A stretch of 64,000 bases of DNA from Basidiobolus meristosporus CBS 931.73 (lineage: Eukaryota > Basidiobolomycota > Basidiobolomycetes > Basidiobolales > Basidiobolaceae). Below, in pieces: positions 1 through 10,556 of the stretch. The stretch is from contig MCFE01000119.1 of assembly GCA_002104905.1 (NCBI GenBank), positions 62,001 through 126,000 of the forward strand. Reading direction: 5' to 3'. A model generated the notes under the pieces. The model was given only the letters and a program-made list of their open reading frames with translations. It searched no databases and had not been told where the DNA came from. Every line of letters starts with the position of its first letter. Position 1 is the first letter of the stretch. Both the position numbers and the translations under genes were made by a program.

Positions 1-3000
1 ACACACCAAATAGAACTTTTTAACCAATATCAAGAAATTCCAATTAAGAAGGTTTTCATGGGTGATGATAGAACACTTGATGCAGTGGGAGAAGGAACTA
101 TCCAAGTAAACCTTAGAAGCAGTGAAGGAAGCCATACACTGACCTCTAAAGAAGTACTCTATGTGCCAGAAATAGCCAAGAACCTACTCTCTGTAAGCAA
201 GGCCACAGCCGAAGGACTCAGTTTCAGTTTTGACAATTCTGGATGCAGGATCACTGATCAAAATAGTGCCCATATTGCTTTGGGCATCAGAGATCAGAAT
301 CTATACAAGTTGACTTATATTCCATCATATTTGGAAGCCAATATAAGTAACTTAAATGAAGAAACACCAATGCTTTGGCACAGGAGATTTGGACACATCA
401 ATTTTGATTATTTGCGTAAAATGATCAAAGATCAGCTAATTTCTGGAGTGAAAATTGATCCCCCAGCTAATTTCAAGCACTGTGATGCCTGCATATATGG
501 GAAACAAGCCAGACAACTGCTCAAGAGCTCTGGGTTAATCAAAACTAAGAAAAAATTAGATCTAATTCACTCAGATCTGTGTGGACCTATGCAAAATGTA
601 TCCTTAGGCGGGATGAAGCATTTAATCACTTTTATTGATGATTATACAAGATACACATGGGTCTACTTCATGGAGAAAAAGGAAGAAGCTCTGTCTAAGC
701 TCAGGGAGTTTAAAGCCATGGTGGAGAGAGAAACTGGTGAAAAAATCAAGAAAATATGCTCTGACAATGGTGGAGAATATACCTCAAAACTCTTCATCCA
801 CTTCTGCAAAATTCATGGGATAAAGCAAGAGACTACTGTACCATACTCCCCACAGCAAAATAGAGTAGCAGCACAAGCTAACAGATCAATAACTGATTTT
901 GCAAGATCTATGATCCATGATCAAAAATTATCCTATGATTTTTGGGCGGAATCAGTTGCCACTGCTGTATATCGTAAAAATAGGAGTTATAACAGAATAC
1001 TTCGTGATTCTACTCCATTTGAAGCATGGTATGGATACAGACCAAGTGCAGAACATCTAAGAATATTTGGGTGCACAGCATATGCCAAAAAACTGGCCGG
1101 AAATCAGTCAAAATTTGAGCCAAAAAGTGTAAAATGCATATTTTTGGGCTACTGCAATGAGAGTAAGGCATACAGACTCTACAATACCAAAGCAAGAAGC
1201 TGATCAAGTCTAGGGATGTATTGTTTGATGAAAATTCAAAATTTTCACAAAAAATGACATCAGATGATGACAAAAATTTGATCTCAAGTCTACCAATTGT
1301 CAGGATTGAATCAGAGCAAAACAATGAAAATTTTTTCACTCCAGAGGACTCTACAACCATGATTCAGCCAGAATCAGTGCCCAGGATTATCCCAGAAGTG
1401 ATCATTCCAGTATCAAATGCCCAGAGATCCAATTGGACAAGAAATAGCCTAAATTACTATATCAATGAGGGTACAAACTTAGCCTATGCCTATTCAGTCC
1501 ATATTGATGAGCCCCAGACTGTAAAAGAGGCACTAAATAGCCCTCAGATGAAGTTTTGGAGATCTGCAATGACTGAGGAATATCAGGCCCTAATGGAAAA
1601 TCAAACTTGGGACTTAGTCAAATTACCAATAAACCAAAAATCAATTGGATGCAGATGGGTCTTCAGGACAAAATACAAGGCTGATGGCACAATTGAAAGA
1701 TACAAAGCAAGACTTGTAGCCAAAGTATACTCTCAAACAAAAGGACTAGACTATATTTAGACCTTTGCACTGGTAGCCAAGTTTAATTCCATCAGAGTAA
1801 TATTGGCTATTGCAGCCAAATATAAGTTTTTTATTCATCAAATGGATGTAAAAACTGCATTTCTGAATGGAGAACTTGATGAGGACGTGTATATGGACCA
1901 GCCTGATGGGTTTGCTGACCAAGATAACCCCCATTTGGTCTGCAAGCTTAAAAAGTCACTATATGGTCTCAAACAATCACCAAGAGCTTGGAATTGCAAG
2001 ATAGATTCTTATTTGGAATCCTTGAGTTTTAAAAGAAGTAATGCTGACTATAGTATGTACTATCAGCCAGATAGAGCAAATCCAGTTCTATTAGCTCTAT
2101 ATGTGGATGATCTTATTATAGCCGCCAATAACCTAGAAACATTGGAAGAGACTAAATCCAGCCTATCTAAGGAGTTCAAGATGTCTGATTTAGGAGACCT
2201 TAGTTACTACTTAGGGATTAAGTTCTCCATAGACAGAAGTACCCAGACTATCACCCTAAGCCAATCCAAGTATATTCAAGATATACTAACAAAGTACCAA
2301 ATGGAGGACTGTAAACTGGCAGCTACCCCAATGGAGACACACCTTAACTTGGTCAAAACTCAACCAAATCAAGAGAGCTTGGTGCCATCGGAAAGCCCTG
2401 ACTTTCCTTATCAATCTATGATTGGCAGTCTGATGTATATCATGCTTGGAACACGTCCAGATATCTCATATTCAGTGGGAGTTGTCAGCCAACATAATCA
2501 GAACTATGGATCTGATCATATTGCAGCAGTTAAGCGGATTTTTAGATACCTAAAAGGAACTGCTGATATCTGCTTAAGATGCACTTATAAGGATTCAGAA
2601 CTGGACCTTGTGGGAGACTCTGATGCTGTTTGGGGACAAAATTTGGAAGACAGAAGATCCACCACAGGATACACCTTTCTTTACTGTAAAGGAGCAATTT
2701 CATGGAATTCAAGAAAGCAACCAACCGTAGCACTTTCTACTACAGAGGCAGAGTATATGGCAGCCTGTGAAGCTACAAAAGCAGCAATGTGGTTAAGAAA
2801 ACTCTTTACAGATTTAGGCCTAAGTCAAAAAACAACAATTACTTTATTTCAAGATAATTGAGGATGTATACAATTAGGTAGAAATCCAACTTTTCATGCT
2901 AGAACCAAGCACATAGATATTAGACATCATTTCACACGTGAAGCTATAGAGAATAACTTAGTTAGCTTAGTTTACTGTCCTACAGATGAAATGATTGCAG

Positions 3001-3080
3001 ACACATTTACCAAACCATTAGCTAGAGACAAGTTTGAATATCTTAGGTCAAAATTAGGACTGGTCAGTATGAACATTTAG
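1..3080 (+). pseudogene. Copia-1 pol (protease end, integrase, RT, RNase H), broken
   Basis: The frame is open from base 1 and aligns residue for residue with the intact copia-5 polyprotein. It encodes the integrase HHCC zinc domain, the integrase core, RT with YVDD and RNase H with SDA. Three lesions break it. A one-base deletion near 1193 ends the first frame at 1203. A TAG at 1758-1760 replaces the Glu codon in the 'DYTETF' region. A TGA at 2859-2861 replaces the Gln codon of 'QDNQG'. The integrase also lost its catalytic Glu: copia-5 has NGVAER where this copy has NRVAAQ. The frame otherwise runs to the family stop at 3078-3080, so no large piece is missing. It is dead but fairly young. 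Confidence 0.93.
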
Positions 3081-3091
3081 CTGAGTGTGGG

Positions 3092-3440
3092 TGTTGTAAA
3101 AATTTGTAATTCCACCTAAATATTCACCTAACTTAGTCACTTAGATCATCACCTTCAAATCCTAGAGAATACTGACCAAATTCCTTGTTGGGATTTACTT
3201 AGAATATTTTCACCAAAATACCAGGTACCCAGAACATGAAAATTCTCAAAGTTGTCCAAACAGCCCCAAACTTTGCACACATGTTCTTGGGACCTTCCTT
3301 AGCCTATTCTATGTGTTTTTAATGCCAAGACCAGGTAAAAGTATCAATACTACTTTTACATCCAATAAATCATTAAGTGAAAACCACATAATCTACTTGT
3401 CCTCCCAATCACTTCAAATATCTCCAAGACTCTTACAACA
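3092..3440 (+). repeat. Copia family-1 3' LTR of copia-1
   Basis: A 349-bp LTR starts TGTTGTAAAAATTTG and ends CTCTTACAACA, so the ends form an inverted TGTTGTAA/TTACAACA. It lies 11 bases after the pol stop, following a GAGTGTGGG polypurine tract. Equivalent copies occur at 42575-42923, 57436-57783, 42136-42485 and 59789-60138. It contains a TATA-like stretch and AATAAA near the right end, as expected for promoter and polyadenylation signals. Confidence 0.94.
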
Positions 3441-5829
3441 ACAGCAACCTGCCTTGTAACTACTGCAAAAGGAAAGGACACACATCAGACCGATGTCTCA
3501 AAAAGAATGATGATCAGCAAAAGAAGCCTGAATATGGAAATGCTGCAACAACTGAAGATAGACTATTCATATCTGCACTAAAAATGACCACAAACAAGGA
3601 CTCTCAGACATGGTATATTGACTCTGGAGCATCTCAACACTTTACACACCAAAGAAAAACTTTTTACTCAATTTCAAGAAATTCCATTATAGAAGGTTTT
3701 CATGGGTGACAACAGAACACTTGATGCAGTGGGAGAAGATACTATCCAAGTAAGCCTCAGAGGCAGTGAAGGAAGCCATATACTGACTTTCAAAGAAGTA
3801 CTCTATGTACCAGAAATAGCCAAGAACCTACCAGCTGTAAGCAAGGCCACTGCAGAAGGACTCAGTTTCAGCTTTGACAATTCTAGATGCAAGATCACCA
3901 ATCAAAATGGCACCTATATTGCTTCAGGTATCAGAGATCAGAATCTATACAGGCTGACCTATATTCCACCATATTTGAAAGCCAATATAAGCAACTTAAA
4001 AGAAGAAACACCACTGCTTTGGCACAGCAGATTTGGGCACATCAATTTTGGTCATTTGCGCAAAATGATCAAAGATTGGATAATTTCTGGAGTAAAAATT
4101 GACCCCCAGCTAACTTGTAGCACTTTGAAGCCTGCATATATGGGAAACAAGCCAGACAACCATTCAAGAGCTCTGGGCTGATCAAAACTAAGAAAAAATT
4201 AGATCTAATTCACTCAGATCTCTGTGGACCTATGCAAAATTTATCCTTAGGAGTGATGAAGTATTTAGTCACTTTTATTGATGATTATACAAGATACACA
4301 TGGGTCTACTTCATGGAGAGAAAGGAAGAAGCTCTGTCTAAGTTCAGGGAGTTTAAAGCCATGGTGAAGGGAGAAACTGGTGAGAAAATCAAGAAAATAC
4401 CCTCTGACAATGGTTGAGAATATACCTCAAAGCTCTTCATCCACTTCTGCAAAACTCATGGGATAAAGCAAGAGACTACTGTACCATACTCCCCACAGCA
4501 AAATGAAGTAGCAGAGCATGCTAGCAGATCAATAATTGATATGGCAAGATCTATAATCCATGATCAAAAATTATTTTATGATTTTTGGGCGGAATCAGTT
4601 GCCACTGCTGTATATCTTAAAAATAGGAGTTATAACAGAATACTCTGTGATTCTACTCTATTTAAAGCATGGTATGCATACAGACCAAGTGCAGAACATC
4701 TAAGAATATTTGGGTGTACAGCATATGCCAAGAAACTGCCCGGAAATCAGTCAAAATATGAGCCAAAAAGTGTAAAATGCATATTTCTGGGCTACCACAA
4801 TGAGGGTAAAGCATACAGACTCTACAATACCAAAGCAAAGAGGCTAATCAAGTCCAGGGATATGTTGTTTGATGAAAACTCAAAATTTTCACTAAAAATG
4901 ATATCAGATGATGACAAAAATCTGATCCCAAATCCACCAATTGTCAGGATTAAATCAGAGCAAAACAATGAGGATTTTTTGACTCTAGAGGACTCTACAA
5001 CCACGGTTCAGCCTTCATCAGTGCCCAGGAATATCCCAGAAGTGATTATTCCAGTATCAAGTGCCCGGAGATCCAATTGGACAAGAAATAGCTCAAATTA
5101 CTATATCAATGAGGGTACAAAGTTAGCCTATGCCTATTCAGTCCATATTGATTAACCCCAGACTGTAAAAGAGGCCCTAATAGCCCTCAGACACAGTCTT
5201 GGAGATCTGCAATGACTAAGGAATATCAGGCCCTGATGGAAAATCAAACTTGGGACTTAGTCAAATTACAAATCAACCAACAGTCAATTGGATGCAGATA
5301 GGTCTTCAAGACAAAATACAAGGCTGATGGTACAATTGAAAGATACAAAGCAAGACTTGTAGCCATAGGATACTCTCAAGCACAAGGACTTGACTATTCT
5401 GAGACCTTTGCACTGGTAGCCAAGTTTAATTCCATCAGAGTAATATTGGCTATTGCAGCCAAATATAAGTTTTTTATTCATCAAATGGATGTAAAACTGC
5501 ATTTTTGAGTGGAGAACTTGATGAGGACATGTACGTGGACCAACCTGATGGGTTTGTTGGCCAAGATAACCCCCATTTGGTCTGCAAGCTTAAAAAGTCA
5601 CTATATGGTCTTAAACAATCTCCAAGAGCCTGGAACTGCAAGATAGACTATTATTTGGAATCTTTGAGTTTCAAAAGGAGTAATGCTGACTATAGTATAT
5701 ACCATAATCCAGATAGAGCAAATTCAGTTCTTTTAGCTCTATATGTGGATGATGTTATTATAGCTGCTAATAACCTAGAAACATTGGAAGAGACTAAATC
5801 CAGCCTATCTAAGGAGTTCAAGATGTCAA
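3441..5829 (+). mobile_element. Copia-2, family-1 fragment (gag end to mid RT)
   Basis: The fragment starts exactly at the 3' end of copia-1 in the stretch encoding the Gag zinc knuckle, and ends in RT at the codons for 'KEFKMS'. There a gypsy LTR (5830) interrupts it. Its 3' part is not found on the far side of that gypsy element, which ends instead against tnp2 sequence at 9217/9218. The missing 3' part was therefore lost by deletion or rearrangement. The 5' part would lie left of copia-1, outside the window. Confidence 0.9.
3456..5829 (+). pseudogene. Copia-2 gag-pol remnant
   Basis: The order is zinc knuckle (CX2CX4HX4C, about 3456-3505), protease WYIDSGASQH (about 3610-3640), integrase zinc and core domains, linker, and the N-terminal half of RT including YVDD (about 5740-5755). 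Damage includes frameshifts near 3650 and 4110, TGA at 4415-4417 in the 'SDNGGEY' motif (Gly to stop), TAA at 5153-5155, a frameshift near 5180, and a Trp-to-TAG change near 5297. The integrase catalytic Glu region reads NEVAEH, so the Glu survives. It is clearly more decayed than copia-1, which fits copia-1 having inserted into it. Confidence 0.9.
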
Positions 5830-6633
5830 TGTGGTAGGGTAAATATACCTCCCACAGACAAGTTTATTCATATAGCCATTATGATATACTTATCCCTATT
5901 TTATCTTATCAGTATTATCCCATTCTTCTTTTGCCCATATTATCAGTATTATCCCCATATGATGTTTACCCTGATTGATTATTGGCATTAGTTGTCCCAA
6001 ATGTTATTCAGCTTTGTGATCAGTATATGTATCTACATAAGGCAAGTACCTGCATCAGTACCCATAACACATGACCTAGGTTTGTGTTACCATCCATACC
6101 ATTTCAATAGCATGTATGGTATTTCTATGTTGTACAGGTTTTGGACTACTGATTCCTGATTGGTTGGATGTACTTTGCCTTTTAGAACCTTCCAGAACAT
6201 TCATGGCATATTTTTAGCTCATAGTGATGTCATTGAGAATTCCACTGATGCCTAGAACCTTCTAGAACCTTTTCATTAGTAATCACTTGGCAATCAGGAA
6301 AAGTATTTAAGGGAAAGCAATCCCTCATCAATAAATCATCCCTTCTATCGGTAACACTTCTACCTTATCAATTAGCAGTTGATCACTGCTCCTGCCTTAA
6401 ACAGTACATCTCAGACCTGCCATCAAGGAGCTTTTCAGGATAGTGCACAAGACAAACAGAGGCCTTTGGAGACACTTGGAGCACCTAGGAAGCTAGAGAA
6501 GCAGGAGCTTTTACCATAGTGATATATTGACAAAGACACCAGCAGTTTGGACAAAGAGGTTATTGCACCCATCAGACACCTCACATACCTTGAGTTGTGT
6601 AGCTTCTCCCAGGAGTACCTCTACACCACCACA
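5830..6633 (+). repeat. 5' LTR of the gag-protease gypsy element
   Basis: It starts TGTGGTAGGGTAA and ends CACCACCACA, 804 bp. The first 574 bp match 8644-9217 closely. The last part, including GAGGTTATTGCACCCA and CACCACCACA, matches the end of the G1 LTR read on the minus strand. The end is also fixed by the primer site that follows. Confidence 0.87.
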
Positions 6634-6636
6634 TAT

Positions 6637-6653
6637 TTGGCACCCAACATGAG
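6637..6653 (+). other. Primer-binding site of the gag-protease element
   Basis: TTGGCACCCAACATGAG begins three bases after the LTR end. G1 has the related TTGGCACCAAGTGTGG at the same spacing. The TGG start matches the CCA end of a tRNA. I cannot name the tRNA. Confidence 0.65.
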
Positions 6654-6707
6654 GGGCTTGACTGAACTGCCCCTAGAAGACTTAAGAAAGAACAAATTAT
6701 CAAGACC

Positions 6708-7763
6708 ATGGATCTACCTTTACCAGGAATGCAAGAAACCCCTTTCTTTGACGGAACTGAAGATAAAGCTTTTGTCAAGAGGTGGGAGCTTTTCTGCAGA
6801 GCCCACAAAATACCTGAGGCCATTATGGCTGAAGAGATGCCCCCTTACAGCACTGATGAGATCATGCTGTCATTATATGAAAGAAATAATCTGCTGACAA
6901 ATTGGACACTCTTGAACAGCTACTTGATTGATGAATATGGAGAGAGACAAGTTGACTACACACTTAAAGACTCGGAAAACTTTGCTTATAGCAAGATTAA
7001 GCTGCTACCATTGAAAGAATACTTGAGTGGCCTTGAGCAAAATGGAGAGTCACTGAAAGCCCAAGAAGTTATCACTGATATCACTTTGTCTGCCTATCTT
7101 CTCAGAGCACTACCAGAAGACCTGGTGAGAAGGATTGAAAAAAATCCTACTGTCAAAGCTATGAGTGCACTGCCTGCATTTCAGTTAGCTAAGCAGATTC
7201 TACTTGCCCCTGAAGAAACCTCACCAATCAGAAAGCTTCTTTCTAGCTCAGCACAAAACCAGGATAGCCAAGACTTACTTAATCCCAGTAATCAAAGCAC
7301 TCAAATTCAGGAGCTGACACAGCAACTAGAGAAACTCTCTTTGCTACTTGCCAGCAAAGCATATGGGCAGAAGCCAGTAGAGGAAGAAGTCAAATATATA
7401 TGCATGTGGTGTGACTCTGTCAACCATTCCAAGAAAAATTGCCAAGAGCTTCAGTCATTACTATCCACAGGTTATGTCCTATATAGTCCTCAGGGATATA
7501 TAGTCAGTAAGCATGGTGACAAATTATCCACAGTATTGGGACAAGGAGGAATGAGTGTTCATTACAAGCAAGTCACCTCTCATACAAGAAAGGTGTACCT
7601 CCATGAAGAAGAAGATCCTGACTACTTTGATCCAGCTGAAGCTCTGAACTTTGACTATGAGGACCCCAGAGTGGCCCAAGATCATATAGCTTCAATTTAT
7701 GCTTCAAAGAGACACCATCCTGAAGAAATGTCTAATCCAGGCCCAGCAACAAAAGTATCATGA
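6708..7763 (+). CDS. Gag (capsid-nucleocapsid) of the gypsy-type element
   Basis: A 351-residue protein. Residues around 13-130 resemble a gypsy Gag core (FFDGTEDKAFVKRWE..., later SGLEQNGESLKAQEVITDITLSAYLLRALP split over the core). Residues about 236-249 hold a CX2CX4HX4C zinc knuckle (CMWCDSVNHSKKNC). The C-terminal part is acidic. The G1 Gag remnant shares the FDG and CIWC...HARQEC regions, which supports the frame and start. The ATG lies 74 bases after the LTR end. It ends at a TGA that is followed in the same frame by the protease, so Gag and protease form one reading frame broken by a single stop. Confidence 0.85.
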   Translation: MDLPLPGMQETPFFDGTEDKAFVKRWELFCRAHKIPEAIMAEEMPPYSTDEIMLSLYERNNLLTNWTLLNSYLIDEYGERQVDYTLKDSENFAYSKIKLLPLKEYLSGLEQNGESLKAQEVITDITLSAYLLRALPEDLVRRIEKNPTVKAMSALPAFQLAKQILLAPEETSPIRKLLSSSAQNQDSQDLLNPSNQSTQIQELTQQLEKLSLLLASKAYGQKPVEEEVKYICMWCDSVNHSKKNCQELQSLLSTGYVLYSPQGYIVSKHGDKLSTVLGQGGMSVHYKQVTSHTRKVYLHEEEDPDYFDPAEALNFDYEDPRVAQDHIASIYASKRHHPEEMSNPGPATKVS

Positions 7764-8564
7764 TGTGAGCCAGAAGTTGTGATTGAGAAGAAAACAGCAC
7801 CCCCATTAATTTTACAAGAGTATGCCAAGGCCAACAACTACCACGTGCAGCCTAGAGTCAAACAAAATGGTACCCCAGAGGCTCTGACAAGTCATATACT
7901 AGGAAGCAACATATCAATCAAGGTTGGAGAGCTACTCAGTATATCACCATCTGTAAGAAAGACTCTGGATGAGCACATCAGAATAAGGAAGCATCCAATT
8001 GAAGCAACCCAAGGCAACCAGGTCAGGACAGCTCAAGGAAGCCAAGATATCAGTAAGCTGCATCAAAGCCAGAAACACTACTACTCAGTGGCAACTGCAA
8101 CAACTACAGGAACTGGGCATAATCAAGAAATCCTATGTCATATAGACAGTGGATCTGAGATATTTGTGATGCCTTTGAAGGCTTGGAACCAACTACCATG
8201 CATTGACCTATTGCCCATAGACACCAATATCAATAGAAGAATGAAGGATGCCAACTCAGGGCAATCAATGCTTTTAGGAATTATTCACAACTTCCCTCTC
8301 ATCATTGAAGGAATACCCCATGAGATCCCAGTATTCATTTGTGCAAAGGCTAACTTTGATTTACTTCTTGCAAGACCATGGGAGGTGAAAGCAAGAGCAA
8401 TTGCAGTGAGCTACCCAGATGGTTCAGCATGGTACCCTATATACTCAGAGAGCCCAGGACTAACAGCAACCTTCTGTGGTATGGACTCAAACAATATTGG
8501 ATCAATGACATCATGTAGATTTCTATCTCAAGAAAAGACAGGTGGTTTCATTGGGGATGACTGA
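7764..8564 (+). CDS. Retroviral-type aspartic protease, in frame behind the gag stop
   Basis: The frame continues directly after the gag TGA (7761-7763), with no ATG near the start. A GTG at 7779 is the first alternative start. The active site HIDSGSEI lies near 8140-8165, followed by the FDLLLARPW motif typical of this protease family. G1 has the matching HIDSGSEI and FDLLLGRPW. Expression would need read-through of the TGA, or the TGA is a mutation. G1 shows no convincing stop-free comparator because its own gag is broken. Nothing of RT follows. Confidence 0.8.
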   Translation, partial: CEPEVVIEKKTAPPLILQEYAKANNYHVQPRVKQNGTPEALTSHILGSNISIKVGELLSISPSVRKTLDEHIRIRKHPIEATQGNQVRTAQGSQDISKLHQSQKHYYSVATATTTGTGHNQEILCHIDSGSEIFVMPLKAWNQLPCIDLLPIDTNINRRMKDANSGQSMLLGIIHNFPLIIEGIPHEIPVFICAKANFDLLLARPWEVKARAIAVSYPDGSAWYPIYSESPGLTATFCGMDSNNIGSMTSCRFLSQEKTGGFIGDD

Positions 8565-8597
8565 GAGAGCCCTTCATTCTCCATACTTACAGTGGTT

Positions 8598-8627
8598 AGC
8601 TAAAAAGTTTCAGGGAACTTTTTAGCT
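8598..8627. other. Perfect 12-bp hairpin before the polypurine tract
   Basis: AGCTAAAAAGTT, a 6-base loop TCAGGG, then AACTTTTTAGCT. The polypurine tract (AGTGGGGGGGTGGA, 8630-8643) starts a few bases later. It is either a regulatory or packaging structure or a chance product of the internal deletion. Confidence 0.7.
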
Positions 8628-8643
8628 CTAGTGGGGGGGTGGA

Positions 8644-9217
8644 TGTGGTAGGGTAAACATACCTCCCACAGACAAGTTTATTCATATAGCCATTATGATA
8701 TACTTATCCCTATTTTATCTCATCAGTATTATCCCATTCTTCTTTTGCCCATATTATCAGTATTATCCCCATATGATGTTTACCCTGATTAGTTATTGGC
8801 ATTAGTTGTCCCAGATGTTATTCAGCTTTGTGATCAGTATATGTATCTACATAAGGCAGGTACCTGCGTCAGTGCCCATAACACATGACCTAGGTCTATG
8901 TTACCATCCCTACCATTTCAATACCATATATGGTATTTCTATGTTGTACAGGTTTTGGACTACTGATTCCTGATTGGTGGGATGTGCTGTGCCTTTTAGA
9001 ACCTTCCATGATATTCTTGGCATATTTTTCGCTCATAGTGATGTCATTAAGAATTCCACTGATGCCTAGAACCTTCTAGAACCTTGTCATTAGTAATCAC
9101 TTGGCAATCAGGAGAAGTTTTTAAGGGAAAGCAATCCCTCATCAATAACTCATCCCTTCTATCTGTGACACTTCTACCTTATTGATTAGCAGTTGATCAC
9201 TGCACCTGCCTTCAACA
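8644..9217 (+). repeat. Truncated 3' LTR of the gag-protease element
   Basis: It repeats 5830-6403 with few differences and carries the perfect palindrome ATACCATATATGGTAT at 8921-8936. It stops about 230 bp early. The next bases are antisense tnp2 sequence, so the break at 9217/9218 is a rearrangement junction and not the LTR end. Confidence 0.88.
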
Positions 9218-9343
9218 GTCAGTTAGCTTGAAATGCCCCATGTAGAACTTGGTCATCAGTATAGGGATATTGTTGAAAAGCAAAGCATTGCACCCAGTGG
9301 AACGCTTTTGCTCCAACAGATACAGTTTATGATTTATAAAAGC
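9218..9343 (-). pseudogene. Inverted fragment of tnp2 transposase
   Basis: The reverse complement matches copy B around 22130-22235. It lies in the opposite orientation to the rest of copy A and is joined to the companion gene fragment near 9343, which marks an inversion or template-switch junction. Confidence 0.75.
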
Positions 9344-9633
9344 CACTTACTGATCTTCAACTGAAGGTAATGCTTTTACTACACTCTCATCTGCCTCAGG
9401 AAAATGGTCAGGTAGCAGCTGTGCAAAAATCTCCAATTGCCCATGTAACCAAGAGCCTGAGGAGTCTGTATTATTCCTTTCAGTGGGCACACTGTCTACA
9501 GAGCCTTTTTTGGTTGTAGCCTTGCTTGTTGCAGTGATTATCAATCAAGCTGTTGTCCAACTGTTTTTCAGCTGTTATCAGTAGTGGGATTTGGTTGGAA
9601 ACCAGACAGCTTTGCTTTATCTTTTGGCAGCAT
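9344..9633 (-). pseudogene. 5' part of the tnp2 companion gene, copy A
   Basis: It matches the first exon or frame of the minus-strand companion gene of copy B (20445 downward), starting at an ATG at 9631-9633 whose next codons are CTG CCA. Frame breaks and stops split it. Only about 95 codons remain before the junction at 9343. Function unknown; see the copy B entry. Confidence 0.75.
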
Positions 9634-10130
9634 ATATACAGAAGTGAGTCAAACCAAAGGTGATATGGTGTTACATATACATGTGTATGTGATGCCACAA
9701 CTTCATTTATGATGCTTTCTATGGCAGGTTATCATTGCACCCTACATTCATGTAGGTGTTGATGTCTCAAGTACAAGACTGTTTCAAACTCACATAAGTA
9801 TTGAAAATAAGTGATATATTAGCGTTACACTGAGTAGCAAAGTAATTGCCCCATGACAAGACTACTTTGATTCAACAATGTAAGAGAAGAGAAAAAAGGC
9901 CATCTGGCTATTGTGGCAAGCCCCTGAGCCATGAAGCATGCAGACAGCATAGGAAGTATTACAAGGATTGCAGCCAGTGTTGTGCCACACAAGTCATATT
10001 TGACCATTCACCAGTCACTTCTGCATTAACCATATCTTGCTGGCTACTTGATATTTCTATATCAGCATCTGACCATATGTGTCCCCTTGCGCAAACAGAG
10101 TCAGGAGAGTTTGAAACATCATTAAGCTCT

Positions 10131-10556
10131 ATTGTGTTGTATTATGCCTAGTTCAGGGCTTGTTCTACAATGCAGAGGCTATTCAACAATATACAACAAC
10201 TTCCAGGATGCGAATACTGAAATAGCTCAATGGGAGTCTGAAATACCAATAGAAGCTATAACCTTCACAAACATCCTCAATCTTAGGCTCAGAATATACT
10301 TTAGAAAATGTTTCTCACTTCTACAGCAGTGTTCTGACCTTCTGTCAAGTATTGGGCTTATTAACTTTTAAAGTTACTTTTCAGTATTTGGAGAACACTT
10401 TCCTTTCTGAGATAATTTTTCAAATATGAAAATTCTGAGCTCCCCTTTAACCTACGGGGGTGTGGTGTAGAAGTCTCCAAAGGGGTATTGAGACCCAAAG
10501 GGGTGCCTAAAGGGGTGTCTTTAGAGTCAGGGGCTACTTACAGTGGTACTGGCAAA
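10131..10556 (+). repeat. Partial copy of repeat R inside tnp2 copy A
   Basis: It matches the first 400 or so bases of 11139-12383, including GGGCTTGTTCTACAATG, AATATACAACAACTTCCAG and the start of the AAAGGGGT minisatellite. It replaces about 215 bp of tnp2 sequence, and I find no clear TSD. Confidence 0.75.

Larger units (their letters stand above)
1..3440 (+). mobile_element. Copia-1 LTR retrotransposon, 5' truncated by the window edge
   Basis: The window opens inside a Ty1/copia element reading rightward: end of protease, integrase, reverse transcriptase, RNase H, polypurine tract and a complete 3' LTR. It belongs to the same family as the intact element at 59789-64000. The base after its LTR (3441) falls inside the gag zinc-knuckle coding region of another copia element, so copia-1 was inserted into copia-2. 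The left LTR and left TSD copy lie outside the window. Confidence 0.95.
5830..9217 (+). mobile_element. Non-autonomous gypsy-type element with gag and protease only (TR-GAG-like)
   Basis: The layout is 5' LTR (5830-6633), primer-binding site, gag, aspartic protease, hairpin, polypurine tract and partial 3' LTR (8644-9217). Only about 65 bases separate the protease stop from the polypurine tract, so RT, RNase H and integrase are absent. The LTR, primer site, Gag zinc knuckle and protease are all homologous to the full gypsy element G1 at 43537-50644 but clearly diverged. The 3' LTR stops at 574 bp of the 804 expected and is fused to tnp2 sequence. TR-GAG-like is my reading; it could instead be a single deleted copy. 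Confidence 0.85.

Noticed and set aside
6547-6897. 116-codon open frame overlapping the LTR end and gag start
   Set aside because: It runs through the LTR, primer site and leader, and overlaps gag in another frame. Its similarity to an open stretch at 49430-49738 is only shared LTR and leader sequence.
5825-9222. GTCAA before 5830 and GTCAG after 9217 as a 5-bp target-site duplication of the gag-protease element
   Set aside because: The LTR does not end at 9217. Comparison with G1 and the primer site show the 5' LTR runs to 6633, so the 3' LTR is truncated at 9217 and the similarity is chance.
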